From NCBI RefSeq assembly GCF_024198215.1, contig NZ_JAKCFA010000040.1, forward strand, positions 1 through 64,000: DNA of 64,000 bases, in the 5' to 3' direction. The notes below the pieces were generated by a model. That model did not search any database. It saw only the letters and a list, made by a program, of their open reading frames with translations, and had not been told where the DNA came from. Position numbers and translations under genes: made by a program. Numbering within the stretch: the stretch's first letter is position 1; every line of letters starts with the position of its first letter. Source of the DNA: Myxococcus qinghaiensis (lineage in GTDB: Bacteria > Myxococcota > Myxococcia > Myxococcales > Myxococcaceae). Shown here piece after piece: positions 21,595 through 32,000 of the stretch.

Positions 21595-22247
21595 GCGCGG
21601 CCCGCAAGTCCGCCCGACGCGGGCGGTTCATCGTCCTGGAGGGGCTCGACGGAGCCGGCACCACCACGCAGGTGGAGCGGCTGGCGTCCGCCCTGCGCGC
21701 GGAGGGGCACGCGGTGCTCACCACGCGTGAGCCCTCGGATGGCCCGGTGGGGACCCTGATTCGCCAGGCCCTCACCGGCCGGCTGGGCCTGCCGAATGGC
21801 GCGGGCCCGCTGGCGCCGGAGACGCTGGCGCTGCTCTTCGCGGCGGACCGGACGGACCACCTCGCGGCCCGGGTGCTGCCCGCGCTGGAGGAGGGCAAGC
21901 TGGTGCTCTGCGACAGGTACGTCCTGTCGTCGCTGGCCTACCAGGGGGCGTCGCTGCCCATGGCCTGGGTGGAGGCGGTGAACGGGTACGCGGTGTCCCC
22001 CGACCTGACGCTGTTCGTGGGCGTCGCGCCCGAGGTGGCGGCGAAGCGCCGGGCGGCACGGGGCGGGGCCGCGGAGCTGTTCGAGGCGGACGAGGCCCAG
22101 CGGCGCATCGCCAAGCAATACCTGGCCGCCATCCGCCGCCGCGCGAAGAAGGAGCGCATCGTCCACATCGACGGTGAGCAGGGGATTGAAGCGGTGACGG
22201 CGGCGTCGCTGGTGGAGATTCGCAAGCTGTTGGGTCGCAAGCGCTGA
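21591..22247 (+). CDS. tmk: Thymidylate kinase
   Basis: 218 residues. It phosphorylates dTMP to dTDP. The P-loop is GLDGAGTTTQ (Thr where many have Ser-Lys), the DR(Y/H) motif is present in CDRYVLSSLAYQG, and the C-terminal LID region is basic. The GTG start at 21591 overlaps the preceding stop; a 5' extension in this frame would lie inside the small membrane-protein gene. The T in the P-loop in place of the usual K (GxxGxGKT/S) is notable and should be checked against other myxobacterial homologues. Confidence 0.85.
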   Translation: MSAARKSARRGRFIVLEGLDGAGTTTQVERLASALRAEGHAVLTTREPSDGPVGTLIRQALTGRLGLPNGAGPLAPETLALLFAADRTDHLAARVLPALEEGKLVLCDRYVLSSLAYQGASLPMAWVEAVNGYAVSPDLTLFVGVAPEVAAKRRAARGGAAELFEADEAQRRIAKQYLAAIRRRAKKERIVHIDGEQGIEAVTAASLVEIRKLLGRKR

Positions 22248-22311
22248 CGGACAGTTGGTGAAATCTCGCGCGGCGGACTCCCCGGCCGTTGCGCTACAGT
22301 CCGCCCTTCCT

Positions 22312-23049
22312 ATGGAGCGCACCGGCGCGGCGGCAATCATCATCGGCAATGAGGTCCTGACGGCCAAGGTCCAGGACCAGAACGGCCCGCACCTCATCAA
22401 GAGGCTGCGCGAGGTAGGCATCGTCCTGCGCTCGGTGGAGACCATCCTGGACGACGTGGACGCCATCGTCGACGCGATGAGCCGGGCGCGCCAGCGGGCC
22501 CGCTACGTGTTCACCAGCGGCGGCATCGGCCCCACGCACGATGACGTCACGGTGCGCGCGGTGGCGCTGGCCCTGGGCAAGCCCGTGGTGCGGCTGCCGG
22601 AGATGGTGTCGCTCATCAAGGCGCGAGCGCCCGAGGGCAAGGTGACGCCGGAGGGCATGCGGCTGGCGGACGCCCCGGAGGGCGCGGTGCTGCTGCCGCA
22701 GGCGGGCACCTGGTACCCCGTGCTGACGGTGGGGGACGTGTTCCTCCTGCCCGGCGTGCCCCAGCTCTTCCGGATGCAGCTGGAGACGGTGCTGGCTCGG
22801 CTGAGCGGCACGCCCGTGGTGCTCAGCAACCTCTACCTGCGCCTGGGCGAGAGCGACATCGCCGCCGTGTTGGACAGCGTGGCGCTGAGCATGCCGCACG
22901 TGGCCATCGGCTCGTATCCGGAGTTCGACCCGGAGAAGGACTTCCGGGTGAAGATCACGGTGGAGGCCGCGGAGCGCGCGCCCGTGGAGGACGCCGTCGC
23001 GCGAATCATCGGCGGGCTTCCCGATGACGCGGTGGTGCGGCGGGAGTAG
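22312..23049 (+). CDS. CinA/MoCF-type molybdopterin-binding-domain protein
   Basis: 245 residues comprising only the N-terminal MoCF_biosynth (molybdopterin-binding-like) domain of CinA: IIIGNEVLTAKVQDQNG, VFTSGGIGPTHDDVT and FLLPGVPQLFRMQLE. The C-terminal NMN deamidase domain of full CinA is absent, so this is the short form, related to nicotinamide-nucleotide or FAD-pyrophosphatase-like proteins; the substrate is uncertain. The ATG at 22312 matches family starts. It converges with the TPR gene, with only 24 bases between the stops. Confidence 0.8.
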   Translation: MERTGAAAIIIGNEVLTAKVQDQNGPHLIKRLREVGIVLRSVETILDDVDAIVDAMSRARQRARYVFTSGGIGPTHDDVTVRAVALALGKPVVRLPEMVSLIKARAPEGKVTPEGMRLADAPEGAVLLPQAGTWYPVLTVGDVFLLPGVPQLFRMQLETVLARLSGTPVVLSNLYLRLGESDIAAVLDSVALSMPHVAIGSYPEFDPEKDFRVKITVEAAERAPVEDAVARIIGGLPDDAVVRRE

Positions 23050-23073
23050 CTGCCCTCCCGCCGCGCGCCGGGA

Positions 23074-26000
23074 CTACAGCGACAGCCCCAGCCGCTGACG
23101 CAGCCGGAAGAAGTCGTCGGTGAAGGACCAGGCGAGCAGGGTGCGCAGCCGCTCGCCCTCGCGCACGGCCTGGAGCATCGGCTCCGGGGAGTCCAGCTTC
23201 GCCCCCGCGAAGTTCGGGTCCTCGCGCAGCACCATGCCCAGGCCCACGGACACGTCGCCTGCGATGAGCAGACCCGCGCGGTCCGCCGAGTAGTCCAGCG
23301 CGTCCAGCCACGGCGCCAGCTCCAGCTTCTGCACGTCGCCCAGCGCCATCGCCGGCACTTCCAGCGCCTTGATGGCCTTGCGCGAGAAGGCCTTGCGGAG
23401 CTGCTTCACCGTCTCGTCATTGCGCCGCCCCAGCGCGGAGAACTGCTGCGCGTGGATGCGGATGGCGCTGCCGAACAGCTCCGCCGTCTCTCCCTGCGAC
23501 AGCTTCTCCAGCACGGCCGCCTTGTTCAACAGGCCCAGCGCCGCGCGGCCCAGGAGGAACTTCTGCTCGCGCGCGTTGAAGCGCCGCACCACGTCCTGGC
23601 CAATGCACACCGACAAGGGCTCGGTGGTCTCCAGCACCGTGAGGCCGCGCCGCGCCTGGTACGCGTCGAACTCCTCCACGCCGAACACCTGCGCCACCGT
23701 GCGGATGGCCTTGTAGACGGCGCTGTCCGTCTTGAGCTTGTCCGTCTTCGGGTTGACGCCGACGATGTCGAAGCTCGGGGGGTAGACCTTCTCCAACTGG
23801 TCGCCCATGGCCCGCAGCACCTCCAGCAGCGGACCCCGGACGCCCGGGTGCAGCAGCATGGAGTCCACGTCCGTCGACGTGAGCCCCTCGCGGACCTCCT
23901 GCGCCAGCCGCGTGCGGCCCTCCGTGTAGAAGGCCAGCTCCGCCTCGTTGGTGGAGCGCAGGAACTGGAGCACGGACGCCACGCAGAAGGCCTTGTCGAG
24001 CTGCTTCAGGCCCTCCCACAGCTTGAACAGCGCATGCAGGCTGTCCACCCGTGTCGGGTCCTGGCGGAGGATCTGCCGGTGCTCCTCGACGGCGAGCGGC
24101 ACCGACGACGTGTCGCGCGCGTACAGGCCCGCCAGCGCCGTGCGGGCCGTGAGGTTGGAGGTGTCGCTCTCCACCACCTGCCGGTACAGCGCGGTGGCGC
24201 GCGCGGGCTCGGAGAGCGGGCCGGCGAACAGCTCCGCCACGCGCATCCGCAAGGCCGCCGCGCGCTTCGCGTCCGTGGCCGCCGTCGTCTGGGCCTGCGC
24301 CTCCAGCAGCTGTGCCAGCTCCGGCAGATTGCGCGCGCGCTCGTACAGCGTCACCAGCCGGTCCACCAGCGTCGGGTCTCCCGGCGTCAGCTCCAGCGCG
24401 CGGCGGTACAGCGGCGTGGCCGCGCCCGCGTCGCCCAGGCCCTCGTCATAGGTGCGCGCCAGCTCCAGCGTGAAGCGCGCGCGGGACTCGGCCGGCAGCT
24501 CCTGCTGGAGCAGCTTGTGCAGGCAATCCACCGCGCCCGTCCAGTTGCGCCCCTGGGCATGAATCGAGGCCAGTCGCTCCAGGGCCTCCAGGTGGCGGGG
24601 CTGCGCGGAGAGCACCGTCATCAGGTGCGCGGACGCGCGGCTCGGGTCATTCAGGTGCGTCTGGTACAGCGAGCCCAGCGTGAGGTGGAAGGGCGCGAGC
24701 GTGCGCGCGTCTCCGCCCTGCTGCACGCGCTGGCTCAGCATGGCGGCGGCCTCCGCGTACTGCTGCGCCTCCAGCAGCAGCGAGCCGCGCAGCTCCAGCG
24801 CTTCGATGTGGCCCGGCTGCGCGGCCAGGGCCTTCTCCAGGAGCGCCACCGCGCGAGTCCGGTCTCCCAGGGCCGCGTGGTGCAGCCGCGCCGCGCTCAC
24901 GTAGCCCGTGGCCGCGGCGGGGTGGTCCTTCTGCGCCAGCTTCGCGTCGGCGCGCCGCTCGTGCAGCGCGGCCAGGTCCGCCGAGCCGCCCCGGTGCGCG
25001 AGCAGCTCCTCCAGGCCCGCCTGCGCGGCCGGGTGCAGCGGATCTCTCTCCAGCGCCTGCTTGTAGAGGGCCGCCGCGGCGTCGGTGTCCTTCTGGACGA
25101 ACGAAGCCAGCCGCGCCGCGCCGATGAATGCATCGATGGCGCCGCGAGGGTCCTTGCTGAGCCGGGCCTCGGCCTCCAGCGCGGCCCGCGCCTCGGCCGC
25201 GTCTCCGCGCCGCATCGCCACGCGCCGCGTGCCCTGCAGGGCCGGGAGGCACTGGGGCTGCAGCTCCAGCGCCTGCTTGTAGAGGGCCGCCGCGCGCTCC
25301 AGGTCGCCGAAGCGGATCTCCGCGAGCTCCGCGGTGCGCAGGAGCATCTCCAGCGCCTCTTCCGCGTCGCGCGCGTGCGCCAGTCGCAGCGTGTAGAGCC
25401 GGGCGAGGCCCGCCACGTCCCCGGCGAGCTTGAGCGAGCGCTCCAGCGCGAAGGCCAGCCGCGCGTCTCCCGGGTCCGCCTCGAAGGCGCGCTTGTACGC
25501 CTCCAGCGTGCCCTCGGCGGGGCCCTTGTCCAGGTCCACGGCGGCGGACAGCCGCAGCGCGGTGGCCAGGCGCGGGTCATTCACGCGCTCGGCGATTCGC
25601 TGCCGCAGCTCCGCGCGGCGAGGACGGTCCGCGGCGCGGATGCGCTCCAGCAGCGTGAGGGCGGTGAGGTTTCCGGCGTCCAGGCCCAGCACGGCCTCGC
25701 AGCACAGGGCCGCGCGCGAGGGCTCCTGGAAGCGGTCCAGGTACAGCCGCGCCAGCTTCAGGTAGGCCGTGACCTTGGCCGTGGGCGTGCCGCCGACCTG
25801 CGTCTCGCGGTCCAGGATGGACACCAGCTCCTTCACGTTGTCCTGCGCGAGGAACAGGCGCTCCAGGGCACGCAGCGTGGCGGCGTGGCCCGGCGTCAGC
25901 CGCAGCACTTCCTGGTACGTCTCGATGGCCAGCTCCGGACGCTGGAGCGAGTCCTCCCAGATGGCGGCGGCCTGGAACAGCGCGTTGGCGCGCTCCAGCG

Positions 26001-28152
26001 GGTCCGTGCGGTTGGCGGCCTCCTCGCGCAGCATCTCGATCAGGTTCTCCCACGCGCCCTGCGCCCGGTAGATGCGGGCCAGCGCGCGCAGCGCCGGGAA
26101 GTAGCTGGGCGCCAGCATCAGCGCCTCCTGGTACGAGGCAATCGCCTCGTTCTCCCGGGACAGCCGCTGCTCGTACAGCTCGCCAATCTTGTAGATGAGC
26201 GCGGCGGCCTGCTCGGTGGAGGGCGAGCTCTCCGACTCCGCCCGGTACATGTCCACCAGCTTCTCCCAGCGGCCGTCCTGGGCGTACAGCCGCCCCAGCG
26301 CCTTGAGCGCGGGCAGGTACGACGGGGACAGCGCCAGCACGCGCTCGTACGCGGAGATGGCGCCCGGGCGGTCCTTCAGGTTCTCGTCGAGAATCTCCGC
26401 GTTGCGGTGCAGCAGCGACAGCACCTGCTTGGTGTCGCCCGCGAGCGACGCCTCCAGGTCATGCGTCTCCAGCAGCTCCCGGTAGCGGCCCGCGCGCTCA
26501 TACAGCCGCGCCAGGTTGCGGATGGTGGGCAGGTGGTCCGACGCCAGGTCGAGGATGCGCTTCATGCACTCGATGGCGTGGTCCAGGTCTCCCAGCCGGT
26601 CCTCGTACACGCCGGCCATCTTGTTCAGCGTGGTGATGAGCTGATCTCTATCGGACGTCTGGAGCAGATCCTGCTCGAACATCGCCACCAGCTCCGCGAA
26701 GCGGCCCTGGCGCTCGTAGAGGCGGGTGAGGGCCTTCTGCGCGGGGAGGTAGCCGGGCTGCAACTGGAGGCAGGAGTTGTAGCGGGAGATGGCGTCCTCC
26801 TGCCGACCCAGCCGCTCCTCCAGGATCTCCGCGGCCTTGTACATGCGCGCGGCCTTCTGCTTGGCGTCCTCGGCGGCCGCGACCTCCGCGTCGAAGACGG
26901 AGACCAGGCCCTCCCAGTTCTGCATCCGGTAGTACAGCTTGCCCAGGCCCGCGAGCGCCGCCGAGTGGCCAGGGATGCGCGCGACGATGGCCTGATACCG
27001 CGCCGCCGCGTCCACCTCGCGCTTGAGGACCTCCTCGTACAGCGCGGCCAGGCGAAGGTTGGTGGCCACCAGCTCGCTCTCGTCGTTGAGCGAGCCCACG
27101 CGCGCCAGCAGCACGTCGGCCAGCTCCTCGTAGCGGCCCTGCGTCTCGTAGATGCCGGCCAGCTCGCTGAGCACCAGCGGCTCGTTGGGCGCGGCGTGGC
27201 GCGCGTCCAGCAGCGCGGCCAGGGCCTCTCCCTTCTGGCCCAGGCGCTCATGCACCTTGGCGATCTGGAGGTAGGCGGGCGCGGCCAGGGGGCCCAGCGC
27301 GGTGGCCTCGGCGGTCAGCGCCGCGAGCAGCTCCTCGGTGCGTCCCTCGCGCTCGGCCACGTGCTTGAGCGCGGCGAGCAGCAGCGGGTCGGAGCGGTCC
27401 AGCGCGAAGGCCTCGCGCAAGAGCGCGGCGGCGGGCTCGCGCTGCTTGAGGCGCTCGTCGAGCAGCAGCCCCGCGGAGGTCAGGTAGTGCGCGCGCAGCG
27501 ACGGCTGCTGCATGGTGGCGGCGAGCAGCTTGTAGACCTCCACCAGCGCGGCGGCGTCGTTGCGCATGGCATAGACGGACTCGAGCTGCGTGAGCACCAC
27601 GACGTCGGTGGGCCGTCGCTCCAGGCACTGGCGCAGGCAGGCGGTGGCCTCGTCGTCGCGGGACAGCCGCTCCTGCAGGACGATGCCCTTCTCGAACAGG
27701 AGCGCGGCCTGGTGGCGCGCGTCCTCGGTGGCGGCGAGCTCCGCGTCGAGCAGCTGGATGACCATCTGCCAGTTGCCCACGTCCGCGAAGAGGCGGCGCG
27801 CGGCGCGGATGTTGACCAGGTACCGGGGCGCCAGCTTGTACGCGTTCTGGAAGGCCACCGCCGCGTTGCGCGGATTCTTGAGCGGCTCCTCCCAGAGCAG
27901 GCCCACCTCATGGAAGAGCTGCGCGGCGGCGGGGCCGTCCGTGGTGCTCAGCGTCCGGGCCTCGCGCTCCAACGAGGCGATGCGCTCGCGGGCCTCGTCC
28001 TCCGTGCTCGGAGTGGGCGCCGCCTGGGGCGCGGCCTGTACGGACTGCGTCAGCACGTCGGCCGCCGTCGGGCCGGGCTTCGCGGGTGCCTCGGAAAGCG
28101 GAGGAGGGGCGACCGTGACGGGGGGTCGCGGGATATCGTTGCGCTCGCTCAT
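23074..28152 (-). CDS. Very large TPR-repeat protein
   Basis: 1692 residues without a signal peptide. The N-terminal 50 residues are Pro/Ala-rich. From about 55 to 1380 the protein is an almost continuous array of TPR-like helical repeats, with units such as AISAYERVLALSPSYLPALKAL and LYERAGRYRELLETHDLEA, each about 34-38 residues. The last ~300 residues are a non-repeat helical domain (from FLRSTNEAELAFYTEGRTR; includes FNAREQKFLLGRAALGLL). Such proteins are common in myxobacteria and usually scaffold multiprotein complexes; the partner is unknown. It is transcribed alone: it converges on the CinA-type gene, and a 165-base gap separates its start from the gene upstream. Confidence 0.85.
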   Translation of the reverse strand: MSERNDIPRPPVTVAPPPLSEAPAKPGPTAADVLTQSVQAAPQAAPTPSTEDEARERIASLEREARTLSTTDGPAAAQLFHEVGLLWEEPLKNPRNAAVAFQNAYKLAPRYLVNIRAARRLFADVGNWQMVIQLLDAELAATEDARHQAALLFEKGIVLQERLSRDDEATACLRQCLERRPTDVVVLTQLESVYAMRNDAAALVEVYKLLAATMQQPSLRAHYLTSAGLLLDERLKQREPAAALLREAFALDRSDPLLLAALKHVAEREGRTEELLAALTAEATALGPLAAPAYLQIAKVHERLGQKGEALAALLDARHAAPNEPLVLSELAGIYETQGRYEELADVLLARVGSLNDESELVATNLRLAALYEEVLKREVDAAARYQAIVARIPGHSAALAGLGKLYYRMQNWEGLVSVFDAEVAAAEDAKQKAARMYKAAEILEERLGRQEDAISRYNSCLQLQPGYLPAQKALTRLYERQGRFAELVAMFEQDLLQTSDRDQLITTLNKMAGVYEDRLGDLDHAIECMKRILDLASDHLPTIRNLARLYERAGRYRELLETHDLEASLAGDTKQVLSLLHRNAEILDENLKDRPGAISAYERVLALSPSYLPALKALGRLYAQDGRWEKLVDMYRAESESSPSTEQAAALIYKIGELYEQRLSRENEAIASYQEALMLAPSYFPALRALARIYRAQGAWENLIEMLREEAANRTDPLERANALFQAAAIWEDSLQRPELAIETYQEVLRLTPGHAATLRALERLFLAQDNVKELVSILDRETQVGGTPTAKVTAYLKLARLYLDRFQEPSRAALCCEAVLGLDAGNLTALTLLERIRAADRPRRAELRQRIAERVNDPRLATALRLSAAVDLDKGPAEGTLEAYKRAFEADPGDARLAFALERSLKLAGDVAGLARLYTLRLAHARDAEEALEMLLRTAELAEIRFGDLERAAALYKQALELQPQCLPALQGTRRVAMRRGDAAEARAALEAEARLSKDPRGAIDAFIGAARLASFVQKDTDAAAALYKQALERDPLHPAAQAGLEELLAHRGGSADLAALHERRADAKLAQKDHPAAATGYVSAARLHHAALGDRTRAVALLEKALAAQPGHIEALELRGSLLLEAQQYAEAAAMLSQRVQQGGDARTLAPFHLTLGSLYQTHLNDPSRASAHLMTVLSAQPRHLEALERLASIHAQGRNWTGAVDCLHKLLQQELPAESRARFTLELARTYDEGLGDAGAATPLYRRALELTPGDPTLVDRLVTLYERARNLPELAQLLEAQAQTTAATDAKRAAALRMRVAELFAGPLSEPARATALYRQVVESDTSNLTARTALAGLYARDTSSVPLAVEEHRQILRQDPTRVDSLHALFKLWEGLKQLDKAFCVASVLQFLRSTNEAELAFYTEGRTRLAQEVREGLTSTDVDSMLLHPGVRGPLLEVLRAMGDQLEKVYPPSFDIVGVNPKTDKLKTDSAVYKAIRTVAQVFGVEEFDAYQARRGLTVLETTEPLSVCIGQDVVRRFNAREQKFLLGRAALGLLNKAAVLEKLSQGETAELFGSAIRIHAQQFSALGRRNDETVKQLRKAFSRKAIKALEVPAMALGDVQKLELAPWLDALDYSADRAGLLIAGDVSVGLGMVLREDPNFAGAKLDSPEPMLQAVREGERLRTLLAWSFTDDFFRLRQRLGLSL

Positions 28153-28317
28153 GAAAGGCCGGCTCCGGGGGCCAGTTCTGAGAGGGAAAGAATGGCCAGG
28201 AGCGGTCGTAACACGCGCTTGGCCGGTCCCTCAACTTCCCGTCATTCCTGACGATTTGGGTGTCCGGATACCCGGGGAGCGAGCAGGCCCACGCTTCGGG
28301 CCCCGGCCCCGCGAGAC

Positions 28318-29016
28318 TCAGAGCCCTGCGCGCAGGTTCTCCTCGGCGATGCGGACCAGCCCCGTCACGTGCTTGTGGAACCAGAGGCCGAAGGGCTGGA
28401 TGGACTTCGCTGGAGTCTGCTCGGGGAGGTCTTGCAGACCCTCGTCGAAAGGGACGATGGCGTGCTCGCCCGAGATGGACCTGGTGCGCTGGTCGAAGGC
28501 GAAGGACCGGCCGATGTGCCATCCGCCGTGGAACACGGAGAGGTTCTTCAGCTCTTTGTTCCCGGTGGCCTTCACGAGCCCGTCGATGTCGTAGACGTCG
28601 TCGGCGATCTCCAGGCAGCTCCAGCCACCGCCCACGACGTTGCCGCATGGGAAGGTGGGCAGGCCTTGCTCCACGACGTTGTCCACGAGCCAGGTGACGG
28701 TGCCGTACACGCGCTGGAAGTAGTCCCAGCTCGACTCGCTGTTCCGGGGTTTGGGCACCTTCTTGCCGTTCCAGCTCCCGATGCGGTGCTTGTACTGGCG
28801 CTTGAAGATGGAGAGCTGCTGGTCGAGGGAGTCCATGCGCTCGGGCTCCTTCTTCACGTCGAGGTGCTCCGCGACGAAGTGTGACTTTGGGTAGCGGTCG
28901 TGGAGGTCCTTCAGCATCGCGATGGCGGTGTCGACGGCCTCGTAGGCGTTCTTCGGCTTCGCGAAGGAAGGGCCCTTGGGCGCGGAGGTCTTCTGCGGGT
29001 GCTTCGAGTCGGGCAT
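28318..29016 (-). CDS. Uncharacterised protein downstream of the NRPS
   Basis: 232 residues, soluble, no signal peptide. The N-terminus is Lys/Pro-rich and the body is mixed alpha/beta with conserved-looking aromatic blocks: SSWDYFQRVYGTVTWL, GGGWSCLEIADDVYDIDGL and ISGEHAIVPFDEG. The tail HKHVTGLVRIAEENLRAGL is helical. The ordering is loosely reminiscent of SMI1/KNR4 (SUKH)-type proteins, but I cannot assign it. It starts 63 bases after the NRPS stop on the same strand and could be read through from it; a role in the product pathway is only a context guess. Confidence 0.6.
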   Translation of the reverse strand: MPDSKHPQKTSAPKGPSFAKPKNAYEAVDTAIAMLKDLHDRYPKSHFVAEHLDVKKEPERMDSLDQQLSIFKRQYKHRIGSWNGKKVPKPRNSESSWDYFQRVYGTVTWLVDNVVEQGLPTFPCGNVVGGGWSCLEIADDVYDIDGLVKATGNKELKNLSVFHGGWHIGRSFAFDQRTRSISGEHAIVPFDEGLQDLPEQTPAKSIQPFGLWFHKHVTGLVRIAEENLRAGL

Positions 29017-29079
29017 GGGAGATTTTTCGCACGAGAGGCGTGAGGGGTAAATCGATGAGTGCGTTTCCGAGGCCGGTGC

Positions 29080-32000
29080 TCAAGTGCCCGTGGACTTCGG
29101 AAGGACCTTCTCTTCGAGCCGCCGCATGAAGTCATTCAGGTGTCGAGCCATCACGGAGACATGGGGCGGTTCAATCATCGTCTGGTGATTGCCGGGGATG
29201 CCGATGAGCTCCAGTCCACCGCGGACGAGCTGCTGCCAGGGGCGCTCGGGGTGGAGCGGGTGCGGTGGGACGTACTCCTGGGCGCGCAGGTAGATGGCGG
29301 TGCCGTCGGTGGGCGAGGGCTCGTAGCTGAAGAGCGCGCGCATGTGTGCCTTCCAGACGGAGAGGAAGACCTGGAGGTCCACGAGCGAGAACGAGTCGGG
29401 CACGACGGCGCCATCGCGGGCGCGGCGCAGCACCTCGAGCATCTGGGCCTGCGGGTCCAGCCCGCGCAGGAGGGAGATGAGCGCCTCCGACGAGTCACCG
29501 AAGGTGGCGGCGAGCAGCTCCGCGTCATCCTCGAAGCGCTTGGGGAGCTGGCCGGGCCCCGGTGTGTCGAGGAACACGAGCAGCGAGGGAGGGACGCCCA
29601 GGCGTCGCAGGGTCTGCGCCATCTCGTAGACGATGGTGCCGCCCATGGACAGGCCCATGAGGTAGTACGGCGGTCGCGGGCGTAGCTGCAGCAGGGCGTT
29701 CAGGTGGACGGAGGCGAGCTGCTCAATGGTCTGGAGTGGCTCGCATTCGCCATTCACCCCCGGAGCCTGGAAGCCGTAGACGGAGCGCTCCGGACCGAGC
29801 GCACGCACGAGGTCCTGGTAGCAGAAGACGGTTCCGCCAATCGGGTGCATGCACAGGAGCGGTGGGAGGTCATCGCGCCCTTGCTGGAGCAGCACGACAC
29901 CGTCGGGAAGCGTGGGCGCGGAATCGAGCGCTGTCGCCCCCGAGGCACCGGGTGTCAGCTTCTCCTGAACCCAGACGGCGAGCGCGGCCACGGTGGGGCT
30001 CTGGAAGAGGACCTGGAGGGGGATCTTGACCCCGAAGCGCTCGGACAGCTTCGCGATGAGCTGCGCGGCGAGGAGCGAATGGCCACCCAGGTCGAAGAAG
30101 CTCGTCGTCACGCTGATGGACTCGCGGCCGAGGACCTGGGACCACAGCGCGGCGATGTCCTCTTCCAGCGGGGTGCGTGGAGCGACGCGTGCGTTCGAGT
30201 CATCCCCCGTCGCGGAGGGACGAGGCAACGCCCGATGGTTGACCTTGCCGTTCGCCGTGAGCGGCAGTGCCGGAAGCACTACGAAGTCCGAGGGAACCAT
30301 GTGCGAAGGCAGCGTCCCCTGGAGGAAGGTGCGAAGCACCGTGGACGTCAGCTCCAACTCCGTCGCGACATAGCCGACGAGGCGCCTGTCTCCCGGAGCG
30401 TCCTCGCGAACGAGGACGATGGCATCACGCACATCGGGGTGTGCACGCAGCGCGGACTCGACTTCGCCCAGCTCGATGCGGAAGCCGCGCAGCTTCACCT
30501 GGTTGTCGCGACGGCCGATGAAGTCGAGAGCCCCGTCATGGCGAAGCCGGACGAGGTCACCGGTACGGTAGAGGCGAGCGCCAGGAGTGGTGCTGAAGGG
30601 ATGGGGAACGAAGCGCTCTGCAGTGAGGTCGGGCCTGTCCCAGTAGCCCCAGGCAAGGCCATCACCGCCGACGAAGAGTTCGCCTGTGACGCCCGTGGGG
30701 ACGGGCTGCAGATGCGCGTCGAGGACAAAGGCGGTGCTGTTGGCGATGGGCCTGCCGATGGGGACAGAGAGTTCCTGGTGGATGAGGACAGGGTGCCAGG
30801 AGCTGAAGGTGGTGTTCTCGGTGGGGCCGTAGACGTGGAGAAGGTGCTGAGGCGGGCCGAGGGAGAGGACGCGGTTGACGCAGGAGGTGTCGGCGTTCTC
30901 CCCGCCGAAGAGGAGGAAGCGGAGGCGGGAGAAGGCGGAGGGCTCGGAGCGGGAGACGAGGTTGAAGAGCGCGGTGGTGAGGAAGAGGGCGGAGATGCGC
31001 TCATCGAGGAGACGACGGGCGAGGATGCTGGGGTCGATGACGTCATCCTTTTCGAGGATGACAAGGGAAGCGCCGTTGAGGAGTGCGCCCCAGATTTCAA
31101 AGGTGGAGGCGTCGAAGGCGACGGTGGCTGCCTGAGCGACGCGGTCTTCGTGGCCGAGTTGGACGTAGTCGGAATCGAGGACGAGGCGGATGACGGCGCG
31201 GTGGGGAATGCAGACGCCCTTGGGTCGGCCCGTCGAGCCCGAGGTGTACGTGACGTAAGCGAGGTCGTCCGGCCCCATGTCGTGCGTGAGCTGGGGAAGC
31301 TCGGCATCGGAGTAGTGGGGCAGAGCGTCGATGCAAAGCGGCTCGGTGTCACCGTGGGGGACGCGCGCGGACAGTGAGGTCAGCGTGACGATGCGCTGGA
31401 CCTGTGCGTCGCGAGCCATGAAGTCGAGGCGCTCGGAGGGGTAGTCCGGGTCGAGCGGGACGTAGGCGCCGCCGGCCTTGAGGATGGCGAGCAGCGTGAC
31501 AATCAGCTCGGGAGAACGAGGCAGGCACACGCCGACCTGTGGACGCGATCTGTCGACGCCATGGGCACGGAGGCCACGCGCGAGCCGCGTGGAGCGCGTG
31601 TCGAGCTCACCGTACGAGATTGAGCTGGAGCCATGCTGGACAGCGATGGCATTGGGCCGCAGCGAGGCCTGGGCGGCAAAGCACTCGACGATGGACGAGT
31701 GGGAGGGATACGGCCGGCTGGTGTCGTTCCAGTCGACGAGCCACTGACGATGCTCCTCGGCGGAGAGCAGCTCCAGGGAATGGATGGCGGCGTGTGGACT
31801 CCGGACGACCTGCTCCATCAAGCCGCGGAGATGATCCGCGATGCGGGAGATGGTGGTGGGCGCGAAGAGCGCGGTGGCGAACTCAAAGACACCATTGAGT
31901 CCGTGAGGCGTCTCTTCCAGCGACAGGGTGAGGTCGAACTTGGAGGTGCGAGGGTGCAACTCAAGAGTGTCGACCACGAACCCCGGGAGCTGAAGCTGTC

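Noticed and set aside
23452..28251. A 1599-codon open frame on the plus strand opposite the TPR gene
   Set aside because: It mirrors the minus-strand TPR gene in a GC-rich genome; its product is low-complexity (Arg/Leu/Gln/Ala) with no domains.
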